DNA of 64,000 bases from Lutjanus erythropterus (Eukaryota > Chordata > Actinopteri > Lutjaniformes > Lutjanidae). The stretch lies in contig CM034603.1 in the NCBI GenBank assembly GCA_020091685.1, positions 39,458,701-39,522,700 on the forward strand. The letters run 5' to 3'. Position 1 is the first letter of the stretch. Each line of letters starts with the position of its first letter. Under the pieces are notes generated by a model. The model was not told the DNA's origin and searched no databases. It saw only the letters and a list, made by a program, of their open reading frames with translations. The translations under genes were made by a program, and so were the position numbers. Positions 1 to 11,053 of the stretch are shown here, in pieces.

Positions 1-686
1 ACATAAGAAATCGAGTACCATCTTGATGTGCTTCATGCAACTAATGGTGACCATATAGAGTGGATTAAATTAGGCAAAAAAACCTTCAATATCTACTTTT
101 CATTTTGTAATAATCTCCACAGATTTGTCTATTAATTTGCTTTTGTAATAAATCTGTTAAATTGTAAACAGACTTTGGACTCTGTAGAATTCATTGTGGT
201 GACTCTTTAAATCATGCAATGTTTAGTCTATACAAAAAGCAAATGTTTGCATTTCGACTGAGCACCAAACAACAAACAATTAAAGGAGAATATTATGCTT
301 TTTCTCTTTCTGACCTATAAATGTCGTCACAATGTCGGATACTACTGTTAAACGATTCCAAAGCATCAAATAATGAGGTTCATCCATTTGAAAGTGAGCC
401 CTGAGGCTGTTTTGAGGTCTGCACGCTGTGTTTTACTGTCTTTTTAACAGTGTAGTCTCATTGATGTTAATGCGTGTCAGACTTACTTATGTGGTCATAG
501 CCAGGCATAAGCTCTAGGCCCTGCCCTCCCCGCTCTGCTTCAGAACAGGGTCGCGTTAACCAAATATTTTCCATCATTGACAGGTTTTTAAAATGGTGAC
601 GGAAAAATCTGAAGGTCATCTGTCATTTTGACGGGTTGCATTACACCCTGACCACTTGGTGGCGAGTGAGCATATTAATTATCTAT
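1..686. other. Intergenic, no gene seen
   Basis: Mostly AT-rich sequence without a convincing open frame, splice-site pair or recognisable repeat. The ACCACTTGGTGGCGA stretch near 652 resembles a CTCF core with one mismatch. Confidence 0.5.
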
Positions 687-1388
687 TAGGTTTGTTCGAG
701 ATGAACTGCGCCGCCTGGAGAGTAGATTTAGATCAGATGGCAGCAGCAGGAGGTGGAGACAAAAAGCTGCAGTCAAGTCAGACAGTTTTCAAAAGATTTA
801 CGAGAGACTAGAGGAAGAGACGCGAACATCCTGTTAGATCACCTGTAGGTTACCTGTAGTCTGCAGATCATGCTCATAGCTGAAGAAATAAAGTGCGTTT
901 TGAGTGTTGATTGAAGTTAAAATAGAAGAGATCCTCCTTTTGACTCATCTGTTCTTTTATCTGCCTTGTAAAGAACTAAACTGTTCTTTGATCAGTCATA
1001 TATATAACCTTTATTATTATCAGACACAAAATATCTGCTTGCTGACAGATTAAAACTTCACTGCACAACAAAAGACTGATATGTCCAGCATTAAATATTA
1101 CAATTACACAGAAAATTAGTATTTTATACAACACGTGGTGTTTGTTGTCAAAATTATGAGCCAATCAGAGCCTGTCAGCTCATCGATCAGGTGACAGCCA
1201 GGCGTTTGCAGTCGGTGGAGAGCAGCTGCGCATCTGGCACTACAAACTGTGGCGCCTCGATCTCGTGGAGTTATTGTTGCCACATGCAAGTCGGGATCAA
1301 GTTGGGACACAAATCTAACCGGCATGCACTATGCGGCGATCACCGCTGATCAATTCTGCGCAGACCTGGATCATCTCGAACGCACCTA
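687..1388. mobile_element. Non-autonomous DNA transposon with terminal inverted repeats
   Basis: The left end reads TAGGTTTGTTCGAGATGA and the right end, reverse-complemented, reads TAGGTGCGTTCGAGATGA: 16 of 18 match. TA is present at both outer edges, so a TA target duplication is possible. No transposase frame is visible across the 0.7 kb, so it is a non-autonomous copy. Superfamily is not assigned; Tc1/mariner-like or Harbinger-like elements are possibilities. Parts of the interior are CpG-rich. Confidence 0.55.
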
Positions 1389-2243
1389 GTGTCACGGCAG
1401 CTGAGTGTCAGCAGCCAGTTTCTTCAAAAAGCCCAACGATGATGGTGTTGATAAAAGAGGCACGTGTGGATTCTCTGTTCAGCTTGTTTGGACTGAATAT
1501 TAATTAAAATGAATCAAAATGAAATGCTATTGAATATGTAATTATTATCATTTTAAAAATTAAAGTGACAGGTAAAAATAGATTATGACAGGATTTTATG
1601 ACCCTGTCAGTCAAAATGACAGACAATGAAAAGTCTAGCGCAACCTCTGCTTCAGAAGTTATATCACTGCGCTGCTCTGCTGTCTACAACGATTTCAGTG
1701 TTAGCACGTTGAGCAACGGCTCCCAGAAAATGTTTGTTCAGGTGTGAGAGGAGTTAACTTTGTTTATCTTTCCTAAAGAGGCGAGCGCCAGGCACAAGTG
1801 GATAGAGTTGCTTTTTCCCGTCCAGCAAAAGAAAAATACTCTCGTGTTTGTCTCAGCAGTCACAGGGACTGTTTTGTCAACACGGGCCAGTACGAAGCTG
1901 GATTAGCTGGTAGTCGGGCTCAGCAACCTTCAGAAGTCCTCGGGAGGTGACCAATCACAGCAGAGTGGGCCTCTGGAGGCGTACACGGGGGGTGGAGTAA
2001 ATTACACAGACCGTTTTCACGGGATGCAGAAAATACAAGGAAGAGATGCAGCGAGAGGCGCAGCGTCCCAAAGATCTACAGAGCTTTCTGTGTGGACGAT
2101 CGTGTGTCGCTGCTCTATAGGAGTCCAAAAATCAAATACAAAGACTGAAAATGAGGATAATGGGTCCTGTTTAATCCTAAAAATGATTCACAGATGAATT
2201 GATAATGAAAATAATTATTTGCAGCCCTACAAAGATGTTTTCT
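1389..2243. other. Intergenic, probable repeat-derived sequence
   Basis: No coding exon is supported. The final 60 bases (aattgataatgaaaataat, then gcagccctac) look like the end of the common teleost GGGCTGCAACTAA repeat family, in reverse orientation. Confidence 0.35.
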
Positions 2244-2420
2244 TCAGTCTGTAGAATCTGATGTGTTGGTCAGCATGTCTCTGCAGCAACACAACATTTT
2301 ACTAACAAAAATTGGGGTTTTATCAAATATTGCACCTCCTATGATTTGACAATTGCAATAGATCATATTATGATTTAGATTAAATTTAGATTTATTGTTT
2401 AGCCCTTGTTGAGAAGCTGC
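2244..2420 (-). repeat. Dispersed repeat, gcacctcctgcgattt family
   Basis: Contains cagcatgtctctgcagcaacac and then gcacctcctatgatttgac. The same order of motifs recurs at 15580-15725 and 24100-24195, showing a dispersed family with an AT-rich end and a terminal TGCAGCCCT-like motif. Confidence 0.5.
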
Positions 2421-2574
2421 TAACATGAACTAAGCAGAATTCAGTCAGTTTTAAAAACATTTTAGTTTTTTTTTGGACTGTTTTCTGAAAAGTTTAAATT
2501 TTGGACGTATTAAAGCTTTGATATAACTGGACTGTGAGTGTTGTTATAGGCTACATGTTTTACTATTGACAGGG

Positions 2575-2577
<3 letters not shown>

Positions 2578-2606
<29 letters not shown>
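2578..2606. repeat. (TG)n microsatellite
   Basis: Pure TG dinucleotide run in intergenic DNA. A second TG run lies at 2849-2885. Confidence 0.9.
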
Positions 2607-2608
<2 letters not shown>

Positions 2609-2844
2609 AACATGTTACTCATGTAATTCGTTTTGGGAACCAAATGCAGGTCTTCATAAAGTAAATCATAATTTTTTTAGGATGAACTCTTGGTTTTGGG
2701 TTTTAGTTCACGCAAGTCTCCAGGAAATCAATGCAAGCTGAAGTGATGGAAACACTGTGTGTGTGTGTGTTGAGCCGAGCTGTGCTGTCAGCAGGGCCGT
2801 CATGCAGCCCTCATTATTCTGTCGACACGCCTTGTACGGTAACT

Positions 2845-2848
<4 letters not shown>

Positions 2849-2885
<37 letters not shown>
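2849..2885. repeat. (GT)n microsatellite
   Basis: Near-pure GT run. It generates artificial open frames on both strands. Confidence 0.9.
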
Positions 2886-2889
<4 letters not shown>

Positions 2890-3445
2890 CGGTCATGGCC
2901 CACTGCCAAGCATAAGGCGCCACTTTATGAGTTATGATGATCTCACCTCGACCCGCCTCCAAACAGCGTGTGCATTCAGCAGTGTGTGTTTGTTTGTGTA
3001 CTTTGGCATGTTCTCTAAAGAGCAGTTGTGTAAAAGAGAAAGTTTAAAGGAGTTTGTCTGCATGATGAACAGGTGTAGAAACAGTCGGCAGGATGAACTG
3101 CTGAACAAACTGCCTCTTATGAGCTCCAGTGTATAAAGTTTTCATTTAAAGGTGCTAAAAATCCTTAACATAAATACATTCAGCCTCATAAGAAGAAGAA
3201 ATGATAGAGTGATGGCTCCCTGAGTGGAGAATGATGTCACCATCTTTGCTCTGTTGTTATGGTTATTAGTCAAGACGGCCTCATGCACATGTTCGACTAT
3301 GCAGCCTAGTGAGTAACTTTATCATATTACTGCTCAAACTGTCACTATAATATGTTTCTAAGGCAGAAACAGGTCAGCAGTAACTGAATATTGAACTGTT
3401 TCTGATCAACATTGATCAGTTTGATGTGAGGTTCAGGAGTCTCTG

Positions 3446-3775
3446 TTAGAAATGATGTTCACAAACAATTTGACAGCCTGCAGTTTGTGAGCATGTTTTT
3501 GCAGTTTTGCAGCTGCAGGAATATTCTGTGCACATGTAAAAAGTTATTGTAGCTGTAGAATTATTTTGTGCATGTGTGAAGAGGTTTTGTGCACACAGGT
3601 ATAATTTGCACATGTGTACAAAGTACACGTTTTGTAGTTGTAGAAGTGCTAAGTGTATTTGTAATTTAAATTTGTGCAGAAATATTTGAAACAGTGAGGT
3701 TACACGGCATCTGAGGCATGGACACTCAAATTTCCAATCTTTTTATGTGATCCTGAAGTTACAAAGCTGTAGCAG
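3446..3775 (+). repeat. Dispersed repeat, copy 1 of a pair
   Basis: About 300 bases are similar to 10573-10850 in the same orientation. Shared blocks include gatgttcacaaa, cagcctgcagtt, tttgtgcagaaatat and a well-conserved end around catggacactcaaatttcc to gaagttacaaagct. No coding potential. Family unknown to me. Confidence 0.6.
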
Positions 3776-4079
3776 CAGCACCAATAGACAACATAAACAA
3801 CATGGCTGTGCAGCACTGAGTGAATAAAGTTACAGTTAAATATAAAAGATACAGTTCATTATCATTACCAGTGAACACAGCACTGACCTCTTTCAAAATA
3901 AAGGTCTGATAATGGTTTAATGGTAAACAAAATCTTACTGACTGTCTTTGCTTGACTTTGATGTATTTTTTTCCGTAATCTTCCCAACATAAACAAACAG
4001 CACTGAAATCAAAACCTCCATGGCAGACGTAACAACACGTGACAGTGAGTAGAAAGATTTTATTATCAGAATTATTCAC

Positions 4080-4980
4080 AACTTGTTTATCACATCCAGA
4101 GAATAAATATGAATATTAAAGTCAAATGAAGACAGACATGACGCAATCATTAAATCTTTCTGTACAAACACCGCTGCTGTTCCAGAGAAGAAACACCAAT
4201 GAGCAGGTTGACTTTCTTATGTTCAGGTGATAATTATAAATATTTTCCTCAAGAAATGTCTGTTTGCTGCTAAAACTGATCCGTTTCAGTTTGTAGTTTT
4301 TCTCTCATAGATAAAACAGAATACTGGCAACTCTTGTCACATACAAAGACTTAATAAAAAGTAAAATACATAAATATAATCATTATCCTGTCAAGGATCA
4401 GTTGAGCGACCAGATGAAAACCAGCAACTGCAGCTGCAGTTACTCAAACGTCCACCAGGTGGTGCCCCCTAGAACACTGACTGCATCACTTTCTTTACCA
4501 AAATGTTTATTTTTCCCCAGTTTCATTAGCTGGCAAAGATGAACCCAGACATCCATGTTAATCTGCTGTTTGTGAGCCAGACACAGTTTCTCTTCAGTCC
4601 ACAGACGGCAGCACGTTAATCCAGTAAATATCTGAACATTGTCCGAGGAAGTGTTCCTCTGTTTAGTGACGATCTGCAAACAGCCTGATCTCACTCCTAA
4701 TGCGTCAAACATGGCAGCTTGTTTAAACTATGACACTGTAGGTACTCCTCTAGCCTTGTTTCTGCAGGTGTTGCTCTAATGTTATGTTTTGATGTTCTGT
4801 GGAAGTCAAGTGATGTTTTATAAAGAGCGAGAACATCCACATATGGACGAGGAGGAGTGGATTGATTGGTCAAAAAAAAAAAATACAATGATGGGCTGCA
4901 GGTCATGTCTGTTGTGAAACCAAAAGTCAACGCAGACTTCTTTTCAATTTACATAACATGTATTATTATTAATCACCTGT
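4080..4980. other. Intergenic, no gene seen
   Basis: AT-rich with short chance frames only. One CTCF-like string (CCACCAGGTGGTGC, 4452-4465) is the only recognisable motif. Confidence 0.45.
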
Positions 4981-4994
4981 TAATTTCCCACTAC

Positions 4995-5225
4995 CCCCCC
5001 ATTCTCTGATTTCATCTTCATAAATGTGAATATTTTCTGGTTTCTTTGCTCCTCTCTGACAGTAAACTGAATATATTTGGATTGTGAACATTTAAGGATG
5101 TCATTTTGTACTTTTAGAAACATGGATCCGTATTTTTCATCATATATTGACATTTTATGGATCAAACAACTAACTGATTAATAGATTCAATGATAGGTTA
5201 ATTGACAATGAAAATCATTACAGGA
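4995..5225 (+). repeat. AGAGCTGCAAC-type AT-rich dispersed repeat, partial
   Basis: Carries the block order gtgaatattttctggtttc, gacagtaaactgaatat, then ttatggatcaaacaactaac and gattaatagattcaatg. The same order recurs at 12590-12855 and 32320-32545 (reverse) and 31805-32035 (same orientation). This is a very common teleost short interspersed element, probably non-autonomous. The 5' end is missing here. Confidence 0.65.
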
Positions 5226-5394
5226 TAGATGTACAACTCCATTAATTGAGCAAACAGAATAATGACAATACATGGTGTGCCAAGATTTAGGTACTTTTTC
5301 ATCACTTAGAATTTCACAGTGTTCAGTACTTGTTGTACATTAATAATGATTTGAAAGTGAAGTGAATTTTCTGCCTCCGACTGAACTGTGTAGA

Positions 5395-5560
5395 GCTCCC
5401 ATGTCCCCCGTCTCTCTCCTCCAAAGCTCCCATGTCCCCCGGCTCTCTCCTCCAAAGCTCCCATGTCCCCCGGCTCTCTCCTCCAAAGCTCCCATGTCCC
5501 CCGGCTCTCTCCTCCAAAGCTCCCATGTGCCCCGGCTCTCTCCTCCAAAGCTCCCTGGAG
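5395..5560. repeat. 31-bp minisatellite, five full units plus a partial
   Basis: The units begin GCTCCCATGT and end CTCCTCCAAA, starting at 5395, 5426, 5457, 5488 and 5519, with a sixth diverging after GCTCCC at 5550. Differences are single bases: unit 1 has CGTCTC for CGGCTC and unit 5 has GTGCCCC for GTCCCCC. Because 31 is not a multiple of three, all frames read through, giving spurious proline/serine-rich proteins. Confidence 0.95.
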
Positions 5561-6033
5561 CTCAGGAGCTGTCCCTCCACTCCACCCAGTCTTCCCCACA
5601 CAACACTCTGCAAAGCCTTGCAATGAAGGCAAATGTTTCGTTCAAGTTAAATATTTTCAACTTGCCCAGCGATGTTGTATGAAGCTACAGTTAGCTGCTG
5701 TATTTGTTGAGAATGTGTTGCTAGAAAGGCCTTTAAAGTCTGACATGTGTCCAGACTACAGCTGGCCCCACACCACAGGATGATTGGGTAAATTTTGGGT
5801 CTGATTTGCCTTTCCTGACGATCACAGGGGCATTCTTGATTCAAGGTTGGTTTGACCAGATCATATCTGAAATATATCAGAAATATCCAACTTGTTTGAT
5901 ATTCACAATTTAAAATGTGGATGATTACACTGGTACTGAAGAGAAGGACAGGTGTTGCCAAGCAATGGTAAACATTGCGCCAACATTAGCTTGCATGCTT
6001 CTGTTGACTAAAACTAGACTAGACAGTTAAAAT

Positions 6034-6918
6034 TAGACTTGCACCGATTAATCGGCAATGCTCGGAATCGGGCCGGTTTTCACGTGACTGGCCTTGACCG
6101 GTGACCGGCTGGTCAGCGTCACAAATCCGGTTCTGCGCCCGTCATTGTCACACACATGTTCTGTACTCACTCCTGTCATGCGCGCAGCAGACAAACTGAC
6201 CGTGACGTCAACACAGCGCTGATAACAGCTACACACTCAGACACGTCTGCTTGAAGATGGTGTCAGCGACAGATTCCAAGAACAGGATAAAGAGAAGACA
6301 GACAGTCTACAACGAGACGGAGCAGCTGACAATGACGCAGAACAGCCGTAAACTCTCTCGCACTTCAGGCTAATGCTAGCAAGCTAGCAGCAGACTGCTG
6401 TTCACAGAGGGACAGTTAAAATCTCACCTCCTGTTCTGGCTGAAGAATAAACAACCTGTGTTGATGCGTCTCCTCAAACATTTTCTCATCCAGACTCGTT
6501 TAACTTCTGTGTTTGTTTTTCTCACGGCAAAGTTTTACTTCTAACTGTTGCACCGCGTCAGTCTCCGGTTTGTTTACATCCGCTTCCACAAAAGATCACG
6601 TGAAATCGCGTCCCGCGAAATCCCGCGAGATGATCTCGCGAGATCACGTTCACCCAATTCACCCATTTCATTAAAAAATATAATAAGGCCTGGTTGTAAT
6701 CTGGATGATTTTGGAGAAAGTATTAAATGAATATTTAATAGTCAGTGTCTTATTATGAACACAGAAAGAAAAGTTGCAAAAATGTTTGTGAATGCTGTCA
6801 ATTACAGTTCTTAGAAAGACTGAAAATCGGAACCGGCCAAAATCGGAATCGGTAGGTCAGACCCCTCAAAAATCGGAAATCGGAATCGGCCAAGAAAGTT
6901 GAAATCGGTGCAAGTCTA
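6034..6918. mobile_element. Non-autonomous hAT-type transposon with intact 8-bp target duplication
   Basis: Perfect 16-bp terminal inverted repeats TAGACTTGCACCGATT are flanked by an identical 8-bp duplication GTTAAAAT at 6026-6033 and 6919-6926. An 8-bp duplication and TAG-starting ends are diagnostic of the hAT superfamily. The 885-bp interior has repeated AATCGGAATCGG blocks near the right end and a CpG-rich core with three TCCCGCGAGA-like motifs at 6611-6643. No transposase is encoded. Intact ends and retained CpGs suggest a recent insertion. Confidence 0.9.
6634..6643. promoter_or_regulatory. TCTCGCGAGA palindrome inside a transposon
   Basis: Exact match to the vertebrate promoter palindrome bound by BANP. 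Two near matches, TCCCGCGAAA and TCCCGCGAGA, lie directly upstream at 6611-6630. Whether it is active here is unknown. Confidence 0.5.
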
Positions 6919-7170
6919 GTTAAAATCTGACCTCCAGTTCTCACTGAAGAATAGACAGATCGTGTTGACCGCTGTCCCCAAACATTTTCTCATCCAGACT
7001 TGTGTATCTTTTGCTTTTGTTTCTTCTCACGACAAAGCATTACCTTTACAACAGTGACTTGTTTTGCAATGTCAGTTCCCATTGTTTACATCTACTTCCA
7101 CATGAAATCACATGAGGTCCTGTTATCCTGGAAATCGCACGGGATTGTGCTCTCTCTAGCAAGATAATCT
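6919..7170 (+). mobile_element. Older, decayed relative of the adjacent hAT element
   Basis: From the right-hand target duplication onward, this sequence parallels the interior of the neighbouring element (6414-6660): gttaaaatctgacctcc against gttaaaatctcacctcc, then aaacattttctcatccagac in both, then a CGCG-rich block that has decayed here. The 885-bp element therefore landed inside an older copy of its own family, at the position matching its own internal GACAGTTAAAATCT. Confidence 0.75.
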
Positions 7171-7889
7171 TGATAATAAATTGCGGTGTGTCATTATTTT
7201 CAAATCTTGTAGTGTGTGGGGATGTGAGATTAGACAGAAGAGAATCTGTGAAGTTTGTCCAACCAATTTGTGCAACCAGATTTTAAAGTCTGCTGGGTTT
7301 TAAGTGTTGGGCCAGTTTAACTGGACAGATGCCTGAGCAGAATGAAACATCAGGCACGCACGAAGATACAGACTCCTCGATGTGAATTCTTTATGGAAAA
7401 ATGAACAAGTGTTTTATATGATTTTACAGTTGGCATTCAGCGCAGGTTTCATATGTCAGAGTCTCTAGAATTTACTTTAACATTTCAAACTCAGCTTTAA
7501 AACTTGTGTTCCTCAGGCACAGAAATGTCTTTCTGTTTTATTAATCTTAAATATTGTTGACACTGCTAACTTATGATGGAAAGCAGAAGTCTTCATGGGT
7601 CCCCCTGCACCTTGTAACCCAGATCTGGTCCAGAGTAGGGCTAGGTCCAGTCTAATCAGGTCTGGTAGGGTTCTGTTGTATTACAGGTCTGAGATCTCAA
7701 GAGGTCCTGATCCAGATGCTGGTACCAGGTGGAGCTGGAGTCCTGTTCAGGGTGTTCAAAGAGTTTAGATGATCAGGAGCAGATGAGGAGGTTTGATCGA
7801 TGATGTCAGACCTGATGAAGGAGTCAGTGTAGAGCAGCAGGTCTGTTTTTGTGCAGTCTAACATCTCTGCTGATGGTCTTTGTTTGTGT

Positions 7890-7988
7890 TCAGACTCCCA
7901 GCAGTATCCCAGAGAACAGAGAGTCCTGCAGGACACTGATGGCCGAGCCAGTACCGTTGTCCACAAACACAGACACATACTCTCCAGC
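7890..7988 (-). CDS. c1qtnf12: c1qtnf12-like terminal exon
   Basis: Acceptor TTCTGTGCAG; encodes AGEYVSVFVDNGTGSAISVL, then QDSLFSGILLGV and TGA. The ending at LLGV-stop matches the length and C-terminus of the family. Confidence 0.9.
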   Translation of the reverse strand, partial: AGEYVSVFVDNGTGSAISVLQDSLFSGILLGV

Positions 7989-8160
7989 CTGCACAGAAAC
8001 AAACCAGTCAGACACTCAAACTGTTTACCTTAAATGTCTCTTCTAACTGGTTTTTAGACTTAGTTGACTTATTTCCAGTTTACAGTCTCAGTTAGGTGGG
8101 TTTAGCTGAGAAAATTATGGAATTGGATTTGGGCACAAAAACTACTTACAGGCACAAAAG

Positions 8161-8243
<83 letters not shown>

Positions 8244-8356
8244 TGTGTGTCTGTGTGTCTGTGTGTTTGTTCATACCTGTAGATAAAGTGTCCCTGTTAG
8301 TAAGATGCTGAATGTTCCTCCAGCAGCTGCCACGCCCATCACAGACTCTACAGAGC

Positions 8357-8392
<36 letters not shown>

Positions 8393-10480
8393 TAATAAAC
8401 TCCTACAAATGTAGAGACAGGTGACAAAACAAGGGAAAGTGTTGAAGGAATGTGATGGGCTCCTCCTCACGTGACAAATGTGTTGTTCATTTCAGGTATG
8501 TCAGAAAACCTCATTATAAAAAGCATCATCATGTTAGTAAACATGTTCAATAGAAATGTTCATTTTAAAGCTTTTATCAGCTGATACTGATCATATGCTG
8601 TTATTCTCATGCACGACTGTGAGGAAATCACTAAATATGTAAAACATGGTAAATGCAGATTCTTAGAGCTTTGGGGAAATGCAAAAAATGTTTTGTTGTC
8701 CAAATCTCGATCCAACAGCACTTTTATGAATGATTTCGTACCAAATGACTTGACAGAAAGATAGAAGAACATTGCAGTCTGGAATATCACCATCAAATTA
8801 TCTTTGATCTTTGATTTGATGAAAGAGAAGTGCAGCCTGTCCACATACTTTTTAGCCATATAGTGTAATGTACTTCAGAAACAGAAAGTCTTAACTGTCC
8901 ATTAAAAAGGCAGAAAAGACAGTGGATGTTTGTCTTTGGCGTGATTTAATTCATAGAACTTCAGTCCAACGTATTAATGAATCAGCTTTAATAGACCACA
9001 GGTAGCTACTGCTCACCTGGAAGAGCTTTGGTCACCAAAATGTTCAACATGGAGATTTATGGAGACGTATGTCTGTGTACTCCACATGTTCTCACATGTC
9101 TGGACCCATTTTTCAATTGACAAGATTGTGACAGGATTCATTTTTTAACTGTTTCTGATATTTTACAATTTGCAAAAACTTTTCAACTTATGTTAAGTTG
9201 AATCCAATACAAAGACCAGATATTTAATGTTCCAACTGATAAAGTTCATTGTTTTTTGTAAATATAAACTCATTCTGTTGGTTCAGGATCAACAGCAAAA
9301 GACTGTGAAAGTTGTGGAACGTTCCAAAAACAGCTGTTTGGAACGTTCCAAAGGTAAACAGGTAAGTTGGTAACAGGTGACAGGATCATGATTGGGTATT
9401 AAAGGGGCGTCCTGGAAAGACTCAGTGGTTCACAACATGGATGGGGTCAGGTTCACCACTTTGTGAAAACAGTTTAAGAATGTTTGTCAACACAAAACTG
9501 CAGGAAATTATAGATTTCACCATCTACAATCCATAATTATAGGACTTCAATTAATGATTATTTCATTTGTTAATCAATCTCTTGGTAATTTTTCTCAATT
9601 AATTGATTAATTCATCCTGTAACAACCTTGTCAGTTGAAAACTAGGTCCAAACGTACACCTTTGCACCTTTATTTGGACCTGTTTTTGAAGTTGTTTCTG
9701 TAACAATTATTTTCATTATTGATCAATCTGTTGATCATATTCTTTATTAATCGATTAGTTGTTTGATTGTTCCCAGCACTGACTTCAACAGACAGCAGCT
9801 GTGATGGTATGGAGGGATTCAGAGAGACATATGCCGCCATCACTGACGTCTTCTTCAGAGACGTCCCTGATTATTTCAGAGAGACGATGCTGAGACACAT
9901 TGTGGACGTGTTCCAACACAGTGTCTTCATAGTAAAAGAGTTCAGGTCCTAGACTGAGCTGGACCTGCAGTCCAGACCTGTCTCCCATTGAAAATGTGTG
10001 GTGCATTATGAAGGACAAAATAGGACAACAGAGACTGTGGACTGTTGAGCAGCTGAAGACGAATATCAAGAAAGAATGAGACAGAATTGACCTTTCAAAC
10101 TTCAACAGTTAGTGTCTCAGTTCACAAACACTGACTGAGTGTTAGAAGAAAAGATGATGGGTCACAGAGAGAAACAGGATCCTGAAACAACACAATGACT
10201 GATTGTCCTGCAACTTAATTTAGACCCTGGTCCCTGTAGTGGAAATGCACTGACTTCCTCCAAGGTTTCCTTGTCCCTGCAGGAGGACAGTTCCTGCAGT
10301 GGAAACACAGCCTTTAAAATGCTGTGAACAGATCACATGAAGAAGAACTCTGACATGACATCAGCCAATAGAGACAGAGAGAGGTAGAGTACTCACAGGT
10401 TGCTCTGGCAGAGTGACTCAATGCAGATCGCTGCTCTCACACTGTCTCTGATCCGGATCTGGACTCTGTCACCTGACTCT

Positions 10481-10522
<42 letters not shown>

Positions 10523-11016
10523 AACAAACATATCATATGGACACAAATCAGGATCATAAAGATTTGAGGTTGTAAAAAGATGTTCACAAATAATTTCACA
10601 GCCTGCAGTTGTGTATCACTTTTTGTGTGCATGTGCATAAACTTTCATGCACATACACAAGTCTGTGCATGAATCAATGAATTAAGTTTTGCAGCTGTAG
10701 AAATATGTTGTGCACGTGTGAAAAGAAGTGTTTTGTGTAATTACAGTTTGTGCAGAAATATTATAAACATTGAAGTTACACAAAGTCTGAGACATGGACA
10801 CTCAAATTTCCTATCTTTTTATGTGACCCTGAAGTTACAAAGCTACCAGATACAATTTACGAGGACCAGTGTTGACCTGTTAATGATTGGCTGTTTTGGA
10901 CTGTTGGACCAGATGAAATAATTAGATTCACTGACAGATTTATGTTTAATGAAAATAAGATTCTGAGGAGCTAAAAAGACAGAAACAGAGTGACGATGTA
11001 TCTACAGCTGTCACTC

Positions 11017-11053
<37 letters not shown>

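Noticed and set aside
2708..3136. Overlapping frames encoding Cys-Val or His-Thr repeats
   Set aside because: These are readings of the TG/CA microsatellite; similar artefacts occur at 8096-8311, 36391-36579, 40740-41060, 52208-52552 and 53187-53539.
5306..5783. Proline/serine-rich frames on both strands
   Set aside because: They come from the 31-bp minisatellite, which is open in all frames; no splice or start context supports them.
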